Below, one piece after another: positions 1 to 8,855 of a stretch of DNA of 64,000 bases. The notes beneath the pieces were generated by a model. It was not told the DNA's origin. It worked only from the letters and a program-made list of their open reading frames with translations, and did no database searches. Source of the DNA: Methylopila sp. Yamaguchi (lineage in GTDB: Bacteria; Pseudomonadota; Alphaproteobacteria; Rhizobiales; Methylopilaceae); the NCBI RefSeq assembly GCF_002897035.1, contig NZ_BAUX01000020.1, positions 21,776-85,775 on the forward strand. The letters run 5' to 3'. Within the stretch, counting starts at the first letter, position 1. The number at the start of each line of letters is the position of its first letter. The translations under genes and the position numbers were made by a program.

Positions 1-675
1 GCGCTGAAGCGCCTCTTGCCCCGCAGCGCGCCGTCGCTCGACGGGGTGGACAAGGCGGACGGACTCAGCGGCGAGGTGCTGGTGATTGGCTTCGGCCGGT
101 TCGCGCAGGTGGCGAGCCAGTCGCTGCTCGCCCGCGGCTTCGAGGTCTCGATCATCGAGAACGACGTCGAGATGATCGAGGCGGCGGCGACCTTCGGCTT
201 CAAGGTCTATTACGGCGACGGCACGCGGCTGGACACGCTGCGGGCCTCCGGCGCGGGTCAGGCGCGGGCGGTTCTGGTGTGCGTCGACAAGCAGGAGGCG
301 GCCGAAAAGATCGTCGAGCTGGTTCAGTCCGAATTTCCGCTCGCCAAGCTGTTCGTGCGCGCGTTCGACCGCGGCCACGCGATGGATCTGGTGCGGGCCG
401 GGGTCGACTATCACATCCGCGAGACGTTCGAATCCGCCATGGTCTTTGGCGAGGCGGCGCTGGTCGCGCTTGGGGTGCCCGAGGAGGAGGCGGCCGAGAT
501 CGCGGAGGACGTGCGGCGGCGGGACGCGGAGCGGTTCGCGCTGCAGGTCGCGGGCGACATCCACTCCGGCTCCAGCCTGATCCGCGGCAACGCGCCGATC
601 CCGACGCCGCTCACGCGTCCGCGCCGCGCCGGTCAGATCATGGACCAGGGAGCGCCGCAGCCGGAGGCGAGCTGA
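1..675 (+). CDS. KefB/KefC-like potassium efflux protein, C-terminal part (5' truncated by window)
   Basis: The frame is open from base 1, so the gene begins upstream of the window and only about 224 C-terminal residues are seen. They contain a TrkA-N (RCK) Rossmann domain with the nucleotide-binding pattern VIGFGRF, an acidic residue at the end of strand two (IIEND) and the YYGDGTR segment typical of glutathione-regulated K+/H+ antiporters. Known role of the family: NAD(H)- and glutathione-gated K+ efflux coupled to proton entry at the inner membrane; the transmembrane half lies outside the window. The tail after about residue 180 is Arg/Pro-rich and not conserved. A TTG at 16 could serve as a start but cuts into the domain, so I regard the gene as partial. 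It has no evident link to the nitrogen genes downstream. Confidence 0.85.
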   Translation, partial: ALKRLLPRSAPSLDGVDKADGLSGEVLVIGFGRFAQVASQSLLARGFEVSIIENDVEMIEAAATFGFKVYYGDGTRLDTLRASGAGQARAVLVCVDKQEAAEKIVELVQSEFPLAKLFVRAFDRGHAMDLVRAGVDYHIRETFESAMVFGEAALVALGVPEEEAAEIAEDVRRRDAERFALQVAGDIHSGSSLIRGNAPIPTPLTRPRRAGQIMDQGAPQPEAS

Positions 676-734
676 CGTCGCCCCGCGGAACTTTCACCGC
701 GTCCGAGGCCTTTCTCTGCAAAGGAGAATCCGCC

Positions 735-986
735 ATGGACAGCACGCAGGAAATTCGAGAACGGGCCTATCAGATCTGGATCGAGGCCGGCCAACCCGTC
801 GGTCAGGAGGAGCAGCACTGGGAGCAGGCGCGCCGCGACGTCGAGGGCGCCCATCAGGACGCGGCAGGCCAGAGCGAGAGCCAGGAGAGCCGGCTCGACG
901 AGACCTTGAAGGAAAGCTTTCCAAGCAGCGACCCGTCGTCGGAAAGCCAGCCCGGCGGGGGCATCACGGGTCCGGGAAACCCGTAG
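735..986 (+). CDS. small DUF2934 protein
   Basis: This 83-residue acidic protein starts at the ATG preceded by AAAGGAG (720-726). The N-terminus (EIRERAYQIWIEAGQPVGQ) is the DUF2934 signature, a short helical motif common in Hyphomicrobiales. The following part is Glu/Gln-rich and ends in a low-complexity Ser/Pro/Gly tail containing SFPSSDPSS, a motif frequent in such small proteins. Function is unknown. The gene runs convergently with the LnmK-like gene and their 3' ends overlap by 23 bp, so no separate terminator fits between them. Confidence 0.8.
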   Translation: MDSTQEIRERAYQIWIEAGQPVGQEEQHWEQARRDVEGAHQDAAGQSESQESRLDETLKESFPSSDPSSESQPGGGITGPGNP

Positions 987-1854
987 TTTTCGTTGTGAAG
1001 ACATCGGCGAGGGGGCGGCCGTCGGCGGCCGCCTCGAGCGCGATCCAGTGTCCGACGGCGCCTGGGCGACGCTTGAGCCCACGCAGACGGACCGTCAGCC
1101 TCGCTCCCGGCTCCAGGTTGCCGTGATAGACGATCTCTCGAGCGCGGACGGCGACGCCGCGAGCGGGGAGGTCCAGCAGGTCCCACTCCGCGCGATCGGC
1201 GAAGGCCTGATAGGCGCAGAAGTACATGAGCTCCGCGCCGTTGAAATCCTGAGTGGGGCATGGGCGCACGTCGATGTGGCCGATGTCGCTCTCGTCGCCG
1301 CATGTGAAGCCGCGATGCTCAGTCCAGCGGCCCCGCCGGAGCTGGGCTGGCAGCGCCGCAATCGCGGCGCCGCGAGACAACCCGTCCCACGCCGGCAGCC
1401 CTGGCAGAACGACCTTGGCGATCGATCGATTGCAGCCTCCCTCCGCGCGTTTCACGAAGGTCGACAGCAGCGCGATACTCCCCGCCGCCGCGCCGCCGCG
1501 ACGCTGAAGCCGATGCGTGGTGGCGAACCGGGTGCGGGAGGTCCGTGTCATCTCCGAGCGGATCGTCAGCTCGTCGTGCTCGGCGAAGGCGTCGAGAGCA
1601 AGCCCCTGAGACTGCACCGCGCAGAACGCGGCGTAGACCTTGTCTCCGGTCGCGTCGCGGAAGTCCGCGGCGGCGACGCCGCAGACCTCGGCGAGGAGCC
1701 GCCAGTGCAGGTCGCCGCACAGCTTTAGCAGCCACGTCTCGGAGACGCCGCCGAGGCACAGCTCCGGCATGCCCAGCGTCACCCGCGTCGTCCGGCACGG
1801 GGCCGTGAAGACGGTCGCGCCCTCGAGCGCGGAACGATCGACCGCGATGTTCAT
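964..1854 (-). CDS. LnmK / Pnap_2097-family hot-dog biosynthetic protein
   Basis: 296 residues. The segment GMPELCLGGVSETWLLKLCG, followed by DFRDATGDKVYAAF and HDELTIRSEMTRTSRT, matches the LnmK-like double-hot-dog family. LnmK itself is a bifunctional acyltransferase/decarboxylase acting on acyl carrier protein in leinamycin biosynthesis; the Pnap_2097 branch is uncharacterised and occurs in biosynthetic clusters. The start is two bases downstream of the flavoprotein stop (TGA at 1859-1857, ATG at 1854), so it is almost certainly translated with the Nit1C operon as its last gene. No acyl carrier protein gene is visible nearby, so its acyl donor would have to come from elsewhere. Family assignment is from remembered motifs; substrate unknown. 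Confidence 0.75.
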   Translation of the reverse strand: MNIAVDRSALEGATVFTAPCRTTRVTLGMPELCLGGVSETWLLKLCGDLHWRLLAEVCGVAAADFRDATGDKVYAAFCAVQSQGLALDAFAEHDELTIRSEMTRTSRTRFATTHRLQRRGGAAAGSIALLSTFVKRAEGGCNRSIAKVVLPGLPAWDGLSRGAAIAALPAQLRRGRWTEHRGFTCGDESDIGHIDVRPCPTQDFNGAELMYFCAYQAFADRAEWDLLDLPARGVAVRAREIVYHGNLEPGARLTVRLRGLKRRPGAVGHWIALEAAADGRPLADVFTTKTTGFPDP

Positions 1855-1856
1855 GG

Positions 1857-3128
1857 TCAGACGGCGACGCTGAGGGGCGCGCGTTTGCGCGACAGGCGGT
1901 CGGCGATCCTGGACACGACGAACTCCGCGTCTCGGCCGACCGCGCCGAAGCGGCCGGAGCCCCAGGTGTTCAGCCAGGGCAGCCCGATGAAGGACACGCC
2001 CTCGACCTCGGTCTCGCCGCGCCTGTGGACCGGACGGCCCGCGCCGTTGAAGACGGGCGCGTCGAGCCAGCGGAAGTCCGGCGTGAAGCCGATGCACCAG
2101 ACGATCGACGTGATCCCGGAGCCGGCAAGATCGAGCGTTCCGCGCTCCGCCGGCGGCGTCCACACCGGCTCGTAGACCGACGGCGGCGGGGCGTCGACGC
2201 CGGTCTCGGCGATGTGCTTGTCGATCGCCGCGTTGATGCCGTTGTAGGTGCGGTCGGCGAAGTCGAGGCTGGCGGCGAGGTTCTCGCGGAAGCGCAGGAC
2301 CCCGGCGTCGTAATCCTCCAGCACGCCGTAGAGCTCCATCCCCTCCGTCGCGAAGCGCCGGAGGTCGATGTCGCGGCCGCCGTCGCGGCCGGTGACGTAG
2401 TGATTGGTGTTGTCGCGCACGCCCTCGCGCAGGGGGTGCTTGTCGACCGTCATCTCGTAGTAGCCCATGTCCGCGAGCCAGGTGACGACATCGCGGCCGC
2501 GGTAGAACCGAGCGCAGCGCGGCGCCTCTCCGACGGCGAGATGCACCTTGCGGCCCGTGAGATGGAGGTCTTCGGCGATCTGGGCTCCAGACTGGCCCGA
2601 ACCCACCACGAGGACCTCGCCGGCGGGCAGCTGGTCGGCGTTGCGGTACTGTTCGGAGTGGATCTGCGTGATCGATTTCGGCAGCTTCTCCGCCATGCGC
2701 GGAATGATCGGCGTGTGGTAGCCGCCGGACGCGACCACGATTTCGTCGGCGGTGTAGTCGCCGTCCGAGGTCGCGATCGCGAAGCCCCCGTGCGGACGCC
2801 GCGCCACGCGCGTCACCGACACGCCCTCGCGGATCGGCGGGTTCACCTTCTCCACGAAGCCGCGGACGTAGGCGACGATCTCGTCCTTCTTCATGAAGCC
2901 GTCAGGGTCGGGACCATCGTAGGGATGGCCCGGCAGGTCGCACTGCCAGTTGGGCGTGACCAAGCTGAAACTGTCCCAGCGCTGCGTCGACCAAGTGTGT
3001 GCGGCGAAGCGCTTCTCGATCACCAGGTGATCGATCTGCCGCTGCTGCAGCCAGTAGCTGGTGGAGAGGCCCGCCTGGCCGCCTCCGACGACGACGACGC
3101 TGAGATGCGGAGTTCCGGACATGCTCAT
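1857..3128 (-). CDS. nitH: MSMEG_0569-family flavin-dependent oxidoreductase (Nit1C NitH)
   Basis: 423 residues, resembling flavin-containing monooxygenases. An FAD-binding Rossmann motif lies at the N-terminus (VVVVGGGQAGLSTS, about residues 10-23) and a second NAD(P)-binding motif in the middle (VLVVGSGQSGAQIAEDL). The upstream AGGAGG (from 3136) fixes the ATG at 3128; a second ATG two codons later is less well placed. In Pseudomonas the homologue is NitH of the Nit1C cluster, needed for cyanide assimilation, but its reaction is not known. It sits 17 bp downstream of the MSMEG_0570-type gene and 2 bp upstream of the LnmK-like gene, so it is part of one long leftward operon. Confidence 0.88.
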   Translation of the reverse strand: MSMSGTPHLSVVVVGGGQAGLSTSYWLQQRQIDHLVIEKRFAAHTWSTQRWDSFSLVTPNWQCDLPGHPYDGPDPDGFMKKDEIVAYVRGFVEKVNPPIREGVSVTRVARRPHGGFAIATSDGDYTADEIVVASGGYHTPIIPRMAEKLPKSITQIHSEQYRNADQLPAGEVLVVGSGQSGAQIAEDLHLTGRKVHLAVGEAPRCARFYRGRDVVTWLADMGYYEMTVDKHPLREGVRDNTNHYVTGRDGGRDIDLRRFATEGMELYGVLEDYDAGVLRFRENLAASLDFADRTYNGINAAIDKHIAETGVDAPPPSVYEPVWTPPAERGTLDLAGSGITSIVWCIGFTPDFRWLDAPVFNGAGRPVHRRGETEVEGVSFIGLPWLNTWGSGRFGAVGRDAEFVVSRIADRLSRKRAPLSVAV

Positions 3129-3145
3129 GCTGTCCTCCTGGAGGA

Positions 3146-3427
3146 TCAGGTTTCGAAGGAGACGACGGTGACGGGCGCGTCCGGCGCGAACCGCGCGGAG
3201 GCTCGCTCGATCCGCCCGAGTTGGTCGAGCGCGCTGGAGCAGGCGAAGCCATACTTCGCGCGCACCCGTTCGCTCGCGATGTTCAGCGCGGTGCGGCAGC
3301 GCTCGGCGAAGTCGGAAACGGGATAGCTCTCGCCCGCTGTCATGTGCTCGGAGATGACGAGCGAGGGCGAGTAGCAGCTCTCTTCCGCGCCGTCGGGCCA
3401 GCGGATGGTGAAGCGCATTTCAGGCAT
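3146..3427 (-). CDS. nitG: MSMEG_0570-family nitrogen starvation response protein (Nit1C NitG)
   Basis: A 93-residue protein beginning MPEMRFTIRWPDG and containing YSPSLVISEHMTAGESYPV and the FAERCRTALNIASERVRAKYGF segment, characteristic of the MSMEG_0570 family. Function is unknown; family members are found only in Nit1C-type clusters and respond to nitrogen limitation or cyanide in studied bacteria. The start codon overlaps the end of the glycosyltransferase gene by 8 bp, consistent with translational coupling. The symbol follows the Pseudomonas Nit1C naming scheme (nitB-nitH) from memory. Confidence 0.85.
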   Translation of the reverse strand: MPEMRFTIRWPDGAEESCYSPSLVISEHMTAGESYPVSDFAERCRTALNIASERVRAKYGFACSSALDQLGRIERASARFAPDAPVTVVSFET

Positions 3428-4577
3428 GGGCGGACTCCGTCAGACGGCTGTAGACGTCGAGATGAGTGCGGGCGACGGAGAGCCAGTCGCGGCCCAGCGC
3501 CGCCGCCCGGCCGCGCTCCGCGAACTGGGAGCGGACGGGTTCCGCCAGCGTCAGCATCAGCGCGTTCGCGATCGATCCCGGGTTAAGCGGGTCGCACCAG
3601 GCGACGTCTCCGTCGCCGAGGTACTCCGTGAAGGGCGCGATGCGGGAGGCGGCGACGGGCGTCCCGCTCGCCATCGCCTCAAGCGCCACGAGGCCGAAGC
3701 CTTCCCGCACCGAAGGAAAGGCGAGCACGTCCGCGACGCGGTAGAGCGCGGGCATGTCGGCGTCGGGCAGCGGACCCGTGCGGATCAACGCGCTCGGCGG
3801 AAGTCCGCTCGCAGCGGCGTCCCGCTCGAAGGCCGCGCGGTAATCGCCGTGGTCCAGCACCGAGGCGCCGCCGGCGATCACCAGTTGCGCGCGCTCGTGG
3901 AGCCGGCGCACCTGCCGGAAGGCCTCCAGCAGCCGCCGCGCGTTCTTGCGCTCCTCGACGCCGCCGACCGAGAGGATGATGGGACCGGAGCCCAACCCCA
4001 GGCGAACGCGCAGCGTCGCCTCGCGGCCGTCCGGATCGGGGCGGAACCGCCGGGCGTCGACGCCGTTGCCGGCGAGCGTCGCCTCCAGCCCGTAGCGGGC
4101 GCGCAGCACGCCGCGCCAGAGCTCGCTGACGACGATTTGAGCGTCTGAGGTCGTCACGGAGCGCGTCTGCAGCGCGGCGACCCGGGCGTCCGCAAAGTCG
4201 TCGAGGTGGTGCACCGTCCGCGCGAAACCGCGGACGAGGCCGTCGTCCTTGAGCGTCGCGAGCGCGTTGCCGGAAATGCCGTCCTGGGCGTGGAACACGT
4301 CGAAGCGACGGTTCTCCGGTTTCGCGAAATGCCGGCGATACTCATCGACCCGCGTCATCACCATGTCGTGGGTGTCGCCCTCGACCGGGGCGGCCTCGAC
4401 GCAGACGGTCTGGAACGGCGCCTCGCGGAAGAACCCGCGGGCCGCGGGATCGGGGGCGTGGACGACGGGGGCGTGCCCGAGGTCGTGCAGGGCGCCCGCA
4501 AGCTCCATCGCGTGGACCACGCCGCCGCGCGGATTGACCGAATGACAGAGCAGGGCGATGCGGAGAGGCGCCGTCAT
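3420..4577 (-). CDS. MSMEG_0565-family GT4-type glycosyltransferase
   Basis: 385 residues with a GT-B fold. The N-terminal half begins RIALLCHSVNPRGGVVHAMELAGAL; the C-terminal half has GGVEERKNARRLLEAF and the family GT4 EX7E element in REGFGLVALEAMASG. The start ATG overlaps the stop of the AIR-synthase-like gene (ATGA at 4577-4574). Donor sugar and acceptor are unknown. Its presence makes the Nit1C set an eight-gene version rather than the seven-gene core and argues that the pathway product or an intermediate is glycosylated. It is cytoplasmic: no signal peptide or membrane segment is visible. Confidence 0.88.
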   Translation of the reverse strand: MTAPLRIALLCHSVNPRGGVVHAMELAGALHDLGHAPVVHAPDPAARGFFREAPFQTVCVEAAPVEGDTHDMVMTRVDEYRRHFAKPENRRFDVFHAQDGISGNALATLKDDGLVRGFARTVHHLDDFADARVAALQTRSVTTSDAQIVVSELWRGVLRARYGLEATLAGNGVDARRFRPDPDGREATLRVRLGLGSGPIILSVGGVEERKNARRLLEAFRQVRRLHERAQLVIAGGASVLDHGDYRAAFERDAAASGLPPSALIRTGPLPDADMPALYRVADVLAFPSVREGFGLVALEAMASGTPVAASRIAPFTEYLGDGDVAWCDPLNPGSIANALMLTLAEPVRSQFAERGRAAALGRDWLSVARTHLDVYSRLTESAHA

Positions 4578-5563
4578 GACGCCGGTCCCGGGGCGCAGCC
4601 GATGAGCGGGCGCGCGGCGAGGTCCCAGACGGTCGCGACGCCTCCGCGGGATGCGATCTCGACGCGGCCGCCCCGTGTGATCCCGCCGATGTCGGCCGCG
4701 GCGATCCCGCGCGCATGAAACCGGCCGAGGATCGCGTCGACGTGGTTCGACGGCGCGGCGATCAGGTAGCCGAAGCTCGGAAAGCTCCGGAGCCAGCGAT
4801 CGAGCGGAACGCCGTCCGGCCGGGGCACGGCGTCGAGCTCGATCCGCACGCCGACTCCAGAGCATTCCGCGAGCATGGCGGCGGTGCCGACCACGCCGGC
4901 CTGGCTGATGTCCTTGGCCGCGCAGCTGAGGCCCGCTTCGGCGATCTCCGGCAGCAGCTCCAGGTCGCCTCGCAGCCGGTCCGCCGGCGCGTCGGTCGCG
5001 GCCTCCCAGTTGTCGAAGGGCTCGCGGTAGCGCCCGCGCAGGTCGACGGCGGCGATCAGGCGGTCGCCAGGCGCGGCGTCGAAGCTCGTGAGCAGGCGCC
5101 GGGCGCGGCCGAGCACGGCGACCGAAAGCTGGCCGCGGTCGCAGGCGAGATTGCTGTGGCCGCCGACGATCGGCGTGCCGAACCGGGCCGACGCGTCGCG
5201 CAGGCCCTCCAGCACCGGCGCCGCTCCGGCCTCGCCGTTCGCCCAGACGGCGTCGACCACCGCGATCGGCCGCCCGCCCATGGCGGCGATGTCGGACAGG
5301 TTCACCATCACGCCGCACCAGCCGGCGAACCAGGGATCCCTCTCCACGAAGGCGTTCATGAAGCCCTCGATCGCGAACAGGAGATAGCCGTCGCCCTCGG
5401 GGATCGCCGCGCAGTCGTCTCCGACCGCCACCACCGACGCGCCCGAAACGCCGAGGCGCGCGACTGCGGCCGCGATGTCCGCCTTGGCCTCCATCCCGCG
5501 GCCGGACCTCAGGGCCGCCGCCAGCGCATCGAGGTCGACCGTGCCTGAGAGGGCGAGGCTCAT
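4574..5563 (-). CDS. nitF: sll0787-family AIR synthase-like ATP-binding protein (Nit1C NitF)
   Basis: 329 residues of the PurM/HypE/SelD/ThiL superfamily. Visible landmarks are VAVGDDCAAIPEG near residue 50, GVMVNLSDIAAMGGRP in the middle, PIVGGHSNL and the C-terminal KDISQAGVVGTAAML segment, which line the ATP site in this superfamily. It probably phosphorylates or ATP-activates an amide or carboxylate, but the substrate in Nit1C is not known. It is coupled by 4-bp ATGA overlaps both to the GNAT gene upstream and to the glycosyltransferase downstream. In some Nit1C clusters the GNAT and this domain are fused; here they are separate genes. Confidence 0.87.
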   Translation of the reverse strand: MSLALSGTVDLDALAAALRSGRGMEAKADIAAAVARLGVSGASVVAVGDDCAAIPEGDGYLLFAIEGFMNAFVERDPWFAGWCGVMVNLSDIAAMGGRPIAVVDAVWANGEAGAAPVLEGLRDASARFGTPIVGGHSNLACDRGQLSVAVLGRARRLLTSFDAAPGDRLIAAVDLRGRYREPFDNWEAATDAPADRLRGDLELLPEIAEAGLSCAAKDISQAGVVGTAAMLAECSGVGVRIELDAVPRPDGVPLDRWLRSFPSFGYLIAAPSNHVDAILGRFHARGIAAADIGGITRGGRVEIASRGGVATVWDLAARPLIGCAPGPAS

Positions 5564-6102
5564 GCCGCTCTCCGGACGAGCGTCAGGAAGCCGGCCTCCG
5601 GCGTCGCGAATGGCGGATAGAAGGCGAGGTCGGCCTCCATCCTGAGATGCGGGCGGCCATGAAGTTCGACGGTCTCCAGCGCGCGCCAGCGCAGCCGCTC
5701 GAACAGAGGCCCGTTCTGCTCCTGCACGTGGGCGAAGAACCGCGTGCAGCCGCGCGCGTGGGCGGAGGACACCGCGAGCCGGATCAGCGCCGCGCCCAGA
5801 GCGCCGACGCGCCGGTGGCCGGCGTCCACCGCAAGCCGCGAGCCCCACCACACGCCGGGCCTCTCCTCGTGGATGCGGACGGTGCCGACAACGGCGTCGT
5901 AGGCGACGGCGAGCGACGACGCCGCGACCAATGGGATCGCGACCTCGTCGATCGCGTCGCGGTCGTCGCCCGCGAAGATCTTCTGCTCCTCGCAGAACAC
6001 CTTCCGGCGCAGGGCGGCGGCGCCGCGCCGCTCCCAGTCGCCGACCGCCCACTTGATCTGGTAGCCGGCCGGGACGAAGGGCGTCACCGCTTCGAAGAAC
6101 AT
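5560..6102 (-). CDS. nitE: GNAT-family N-acetyltransferase of Nit1C (NitE)
   Basis: 180 residues. The acetyl-CoA-binding GNAT core includes VVGTVRIHEE and the pyrophosphate loop region GHRRVGALGAALIRLAVSSA, followed by GCTRFFAHVQEQNGPLFERL. Family members (MSMEG_0567/sll0786-like N-terminal domain) are confined to Nit1C clusters. The start lies 19 bp inside the end of the radical SAM gene. The stop overlaps the next start in ATGA (5563-5560). Acceptor substrate unknown; presumably an amine made by the radical SAM or nitrilase step. Confidence 0.87.
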   Translation of the reverse strand: MFFEAVTPFVPAGYQIKWAVGDWERRGAAALRRKVFCEEQKIFAGDDRDAIDEVAIPLVAASSLAVAYDAVVGTVRIHEERPGVWWGSRLAVDAGHRRVGALGAALIRLAVSSAHARGCTRFFAHVQEQNGPLFERLRWRALETVELHGRPHLRMEADLAFYPPFATPEAGFLTLVRRAA

Positions 6103-7232
6103 GCGCTCTCTCCGCGTTCGTAGGCCGCAAGCGACGAGCACGCGCCGCACTTCGCGCAGCCCGCCTTGACGTCGACGGAGCGCAGGCCGCTTGCGATCAG
6201 CATGCGGGCGAGGGGGCCGAGGATCGAGGCCATGAAGGCCGGCGGCGGCGTCGGATGGCTCTCGAGCGGGGTGCCGGAGATCGGCGTGAACGGCACCACG
6301 AAGGGATAGACGCCGAGCGCCGTCAGCCGCTCGCAGACCGCGAGAATCTCGGCCGGCGTGTCGCCGAGGCCGGCGAGGATGTAGGTCGAGACCTGTCCGC
6401 GGCCGAACACCGGGACCGCCGCGCCGAAGGCCTCGAAGTAGCGCTCGACGGTGACCGTCGCCTTGCCCGGCATGATGCGCTGGCGCACCGGCTCCGACAC
6501 CGCCTCCAGATGCATGCCGAGCGCGTCGGCGCCCGCGGTCTGCAGGCGCTCGAACCAGGCGTCGTCGTCCGGCGGCTCGCACTGGACCTGGATCGGCAGG
6601 TCCACCCGCGCCTTCACGCCGATGCAGCTTTCCGCCAGGACGGCGGCGCCCCGGTCCGCGCCCTTCGGCGTGCCCGTGGTCATCACCATGTGCCGCACGC
6701 CGTCGAGCCGGACGGCGGCCTCGGCCACCTCGCCGAGTTGGGCGGGCGTCTTGTGCGCGACGGTGCGGCCGGCGGCGAGCGACTGCCCGATGGCGCAGAA
6801 CTGGCAGGTCTTGGTGCGGCTCTGGTAGCGGATGCAGGTCTGCAGCACCGTGGTCGCCAGAACGTCACGGCCGTGCAGCGTGGCGATATGCCGGTAGGGC
6901 ACGCCGTCGGCCGTCGTCAGCTCGTAGAACTTCGGGCCGAGCGGGAACGAGGCCTCCGCCACGACCGCGCCGTCTCGGGTGATGCGGCTGCGGCCGAAGG
7001 CGTCGGGCTTCTCGACCAGATAGGGGCTGTCGAACGCCGGCGCGGTGTGCACCGGCGCCATCACCGTCATGCCGTCGATGGTGATCGCCTTGTGGTCGGA
7101 GGGTCCGGCGCCGCCGCGGCGGCTGGCGGCCCCCGCGCTAGGATCGACGAGCCGGACCCCGAAGGACTGCAACTCGTTGATCAGCTCCTCGGTCCGCAGC
7201 GTCGGCTTCGGCTTGGTCGGCATCGGCGTCAT
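6084..7232 (-). CDS. nitD: MSMEG_0568-family radical SAM protein (Nit1C NitD)
   Basis: 382 residues, related to biotin synthase/lipoyl synthase-type radical SAM enzymes. The cluster-binding cysteines are in [17 protein letters not shown]: spacing C-x9-C-x2-C instead of the canonical C-x3-C-x2-C, which is typical of this family. A second cysteine group CAKCGAC near the C-terminus may hold an auxiliary iron-sulfur cluster. A GGAG eight bases upstream supports the ATG at 7232, although an ATG at 7223 is possible. The gene begins inside the nitrilase frame (95-bp overlap). Reaction unknown. Confidence 0.9.
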   Translation of the reverse strand: MTPMPTKPKPTLRTEELINELQSFGVRLVDPSAGAASRRGGAGPSDHKAITIDGMTVMAPVHTAPAFDSPYLVEKPDAFGRSRITRDGAVVAEASFPLGPKFYELTTADGVPYRHIATLHGRDVLATTVLQTCIRYQSRTKTCQFCAIGQSLAAGRTVAHKTPAQLGEVAEAAVRLDGVRHMVMTTGTPKGADRGAAVLAESCIGVKARVDLPIQVQCEPPDDDAWFERLQTAGADALGMHLEAVSEPVRQRIMPGKATVTVERYFEAFGAAVPVFGRGQVSTYILAGLGDTPAEILAVCERLTALGVYPFVVPFTPISGTPLESHPTPPPAFMASILGPLARMLIASGLRSVDVKAGCAKCGACSSLAAYERGESACSSKR

Positions 7233-8187
7233 CGAATGCGCTCCAGGAAGAATGGGTGGCGGACCGGCGCAGCGGCGCCTGCGGACGGTCGTCGAGGACG
7301 AGGCTGAGGAGCTCGGGCCGGGCGTAATGGCCGATCGAGTCCATCATCCGCTTGCGCTTGGTCACCAGCGCCATGTCGAGATCGGCGATCAGGATGCCCT
7401 CGCCCTCGGTGAGCGGCGGGACGAGATGCGCGCCCTCGGGCGAGACGATCGCCGTCATGCATCCGCCGGTGAGGGCCTTGCGAAGCTTTTCGTCGGGCGA
7501 GATTCCGGCGCGCTGTTCGTCCGTCAGCCAGCCCGTCGCGTTGACGACGAAGCAGCCGCTTTCCAGCGCGTGGTGCCGGATCGTCACCTCCATCTGGTCG
7601 GCGAAGATCGGCCCGACCATGGAGCCGGGGAATTGGGCGGCGTGGATCTCCTCATGGTCCGCCATGAGGGCGTAGCGGGCGAGCGGGTTGTAATGCTCCC
7701 AGCAGGCCAGCGCGCCGACGCGGCCGACATTGGTGTCGACGGCGCGCAGGCCCGAGCCGTCGCCTTGGCCCCAGATCATCCGCTCGTGGTAGGTCGGCGT
7801 GATCTTGCGGCGCTTGAGCTTGAGCGTCCCGTCGGCGTCGAAGATCAGCTGGGCGTTGTAGAGCGAGCCGTGGTCGCGCTCGTTCACGCCGAGCACGACC
7901 ACGAGGCCGCGCCGCCGCGCCGCCGCCGACACCGCGTCAGTGACGGGCCCCGGCACGACGACGGCGTGCTCGTAGAGCCTCAGGTGCTCCCCGCCGGTCG
8001 TAACCGGCGGATGCACGAAGGAGAAATAGGGGTACCAGGGCAGGAAGGTCTCGGGAAACACCACGAGCTCCGCGCCCTTGCCGGCCGCGTCGTCCAGCGC
8101 GTTCAGCACGCGGTCGAGCGTGCCTGCGCCGTTCTCGATGTCGGGCGCGATCTGGACAGCCGCGGCGCGGACGATGCGTTTTTCCAT
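7138..8187 (-). CDS. nitC: Nit1-type (Nit6803-like) nitrilase NitC
   Basis: 349 residues of the nitrilase superfamily. The catalytic triad is complete: Glu46 ([14 protein letters not shown]), Lys128 ([15 protein letters not shown]) and Cys162 ([11 protein letters not shown]). The CWEHYNP context is that of true nitrilases rather than amidases. The family hydrolyses nitriles to carboxylate and ammonia; in Nit1C it is essential for growth on cyanide in Pseudomonas. The chosen ATG at 8187 has GAGGAG about seven bases upstream; an ATG six codons earlier lacks this. The conserved part ends at about residue 307, and the last 40 or so residues are low-complexity Asp/Ala/Arg sequence overlapping nitD, so the true C-terminus is uncertain. 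Confidence 0.92.
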   Translation of the reverse strand: MEKRIVRAAAVQIAPDIENGAGTLDRVLNALDDAAGKGAELVVFPETFLPWYPYFSFVHPPVTTGGEHLRLYEHAVVVPGPVTDAVSAAARRRGLVVVLGVNERDHGSLYNAQLIFDADGTLKLKRRKITPTYHERMIWGQGDGSGLRAVDTNVGRVGALACWEHYNPLARYALMADHEEIHAAQFPGSMVGPIFADQMEVTIRHHALESGCFVVNATGWLTDEQRAGISPDEKLRKALTGGCMTAIVSPEGAHLVPPLTEGEGILIADLDMALVTKRKRMMDSIGHYARPELLSLVLDDRPQAPLRRSATHSSWSAFDDADADQAEADAADRGADQRVAVLRGPARRS

Positions 8188-8200
8188 CTTCCGTCTCCTC

Positions 8201-8311
8201 GTCATCCCCGGACGGCCGAAGGCCGATCCGGGATCGTCATCAGGATGAGGCGTCCTGGCGCTTTGTTTGGACGACGATCCCGGCTCTCCGCTGCGCTTCG
8301 GCCGGGATGAC
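8201..8311. repeat. GTCATCCC-type palindromic intergenic element
   Basis: Two inverted arms, GTCATCCCCGGACGGCC (from 8201) and GGCCGGGATGAC (ending 8311), frame a 111-bp element with internal short palindromes (GGCCGAAGGCC, CCGGGATCG). Similar GTCATCCCGG elements are scattered through many Hyphomicrobiales genomes and behave like REP or small mobile palindromes. It lies between nitB and nitC and could form a large hairpin in the operon transcript, lowering or stabilising expression of the downstream genes. Confidence 0.65.
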
Positions 8312-8319
8312 GTCCGCGC

Positions 8320-8802
8320 TCACAGCGTCCAGGTGTCGAGGATGAAGGCGTTCTCCTTGCGGTGCAGGAGGACGATGTCGAGCACGTCGAGCGGGCTGAT
8401 CGGCGTGACGCCGGGGATCAGGGCGCCTTCGCCGTGGCCGTAGAGCGCCTGGAGCGCGAACCGGCAGGCGTAGACCTTGCCGCCGTCGGCGAGGATCTTC
8501 TCGATCCGGTTGTTGAAGTTGAGATGGCCCGGGAAGGCCTCGTCGCCGAGCTTCGGGAAGCCGCGCTGCACGCCGAGCGTGACGCCGGGGCCATAGAGCA
8601 GGACGGAGGTCTCGAAGCCCTTCGCGATCAGGCGCGAGGCTTGCAACAGGTTCACGAGGCCGATCGAGCCTTCGAAGGCGACGGTGTGAAACGTAACGAG
8701 CGCCTTTTCGCCCGGCGCGGCCTTCACGTCCTCGAACACCTTGGTTTCGTAATCGACCAGGAAGTCGCCCTTCTGATTGGCGGGCTTCGTCACTGCGGGC
8801 AT
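8320..8802 (-). CDS. nitB: MSMEG_0572/Sll0783-family nitrogen starvation response protein (Nit1C NitB)
   Basis: 160 residues, first gene of the Nit1C operon. The sequence [55 protein letters not shown] and [17 protein letters not shown] is the MSMEG_0572/Sll0783 family, which has a DsrE-like fold. In Synechocystis, sll0783 is strongly induced by nitrogen starvation and its loss impairs polyhydroxybutyrate formation; the biochemical role is not known. A GAGGAG (8809-8814 on the minus strand) lies just upstream of the ATG. A sigma-54 promoter lies 54 bp upstream of the start. Confidence 0.9.
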   Translation of the reverse strand: MPAVTKPANQKGDFLVDYETKVFEDVKAAPGEKALVTFHTVAFEGSIGLVNLLQASRLIAKGFETSVLLYGPGVTLGVQRGFPKLGDEAFPGHLNFNNRIEKILADGGKVYACRFALQALYGHGEGALIPGVTPISPLDVLDIVLLHRKENAFILDTWTL

Positions 8803-8855
8803 CGCTCTCTCCTCGTGTGGCCTCCGCGGCGCCGGCCGCAGGTCGCGAAGAGATG

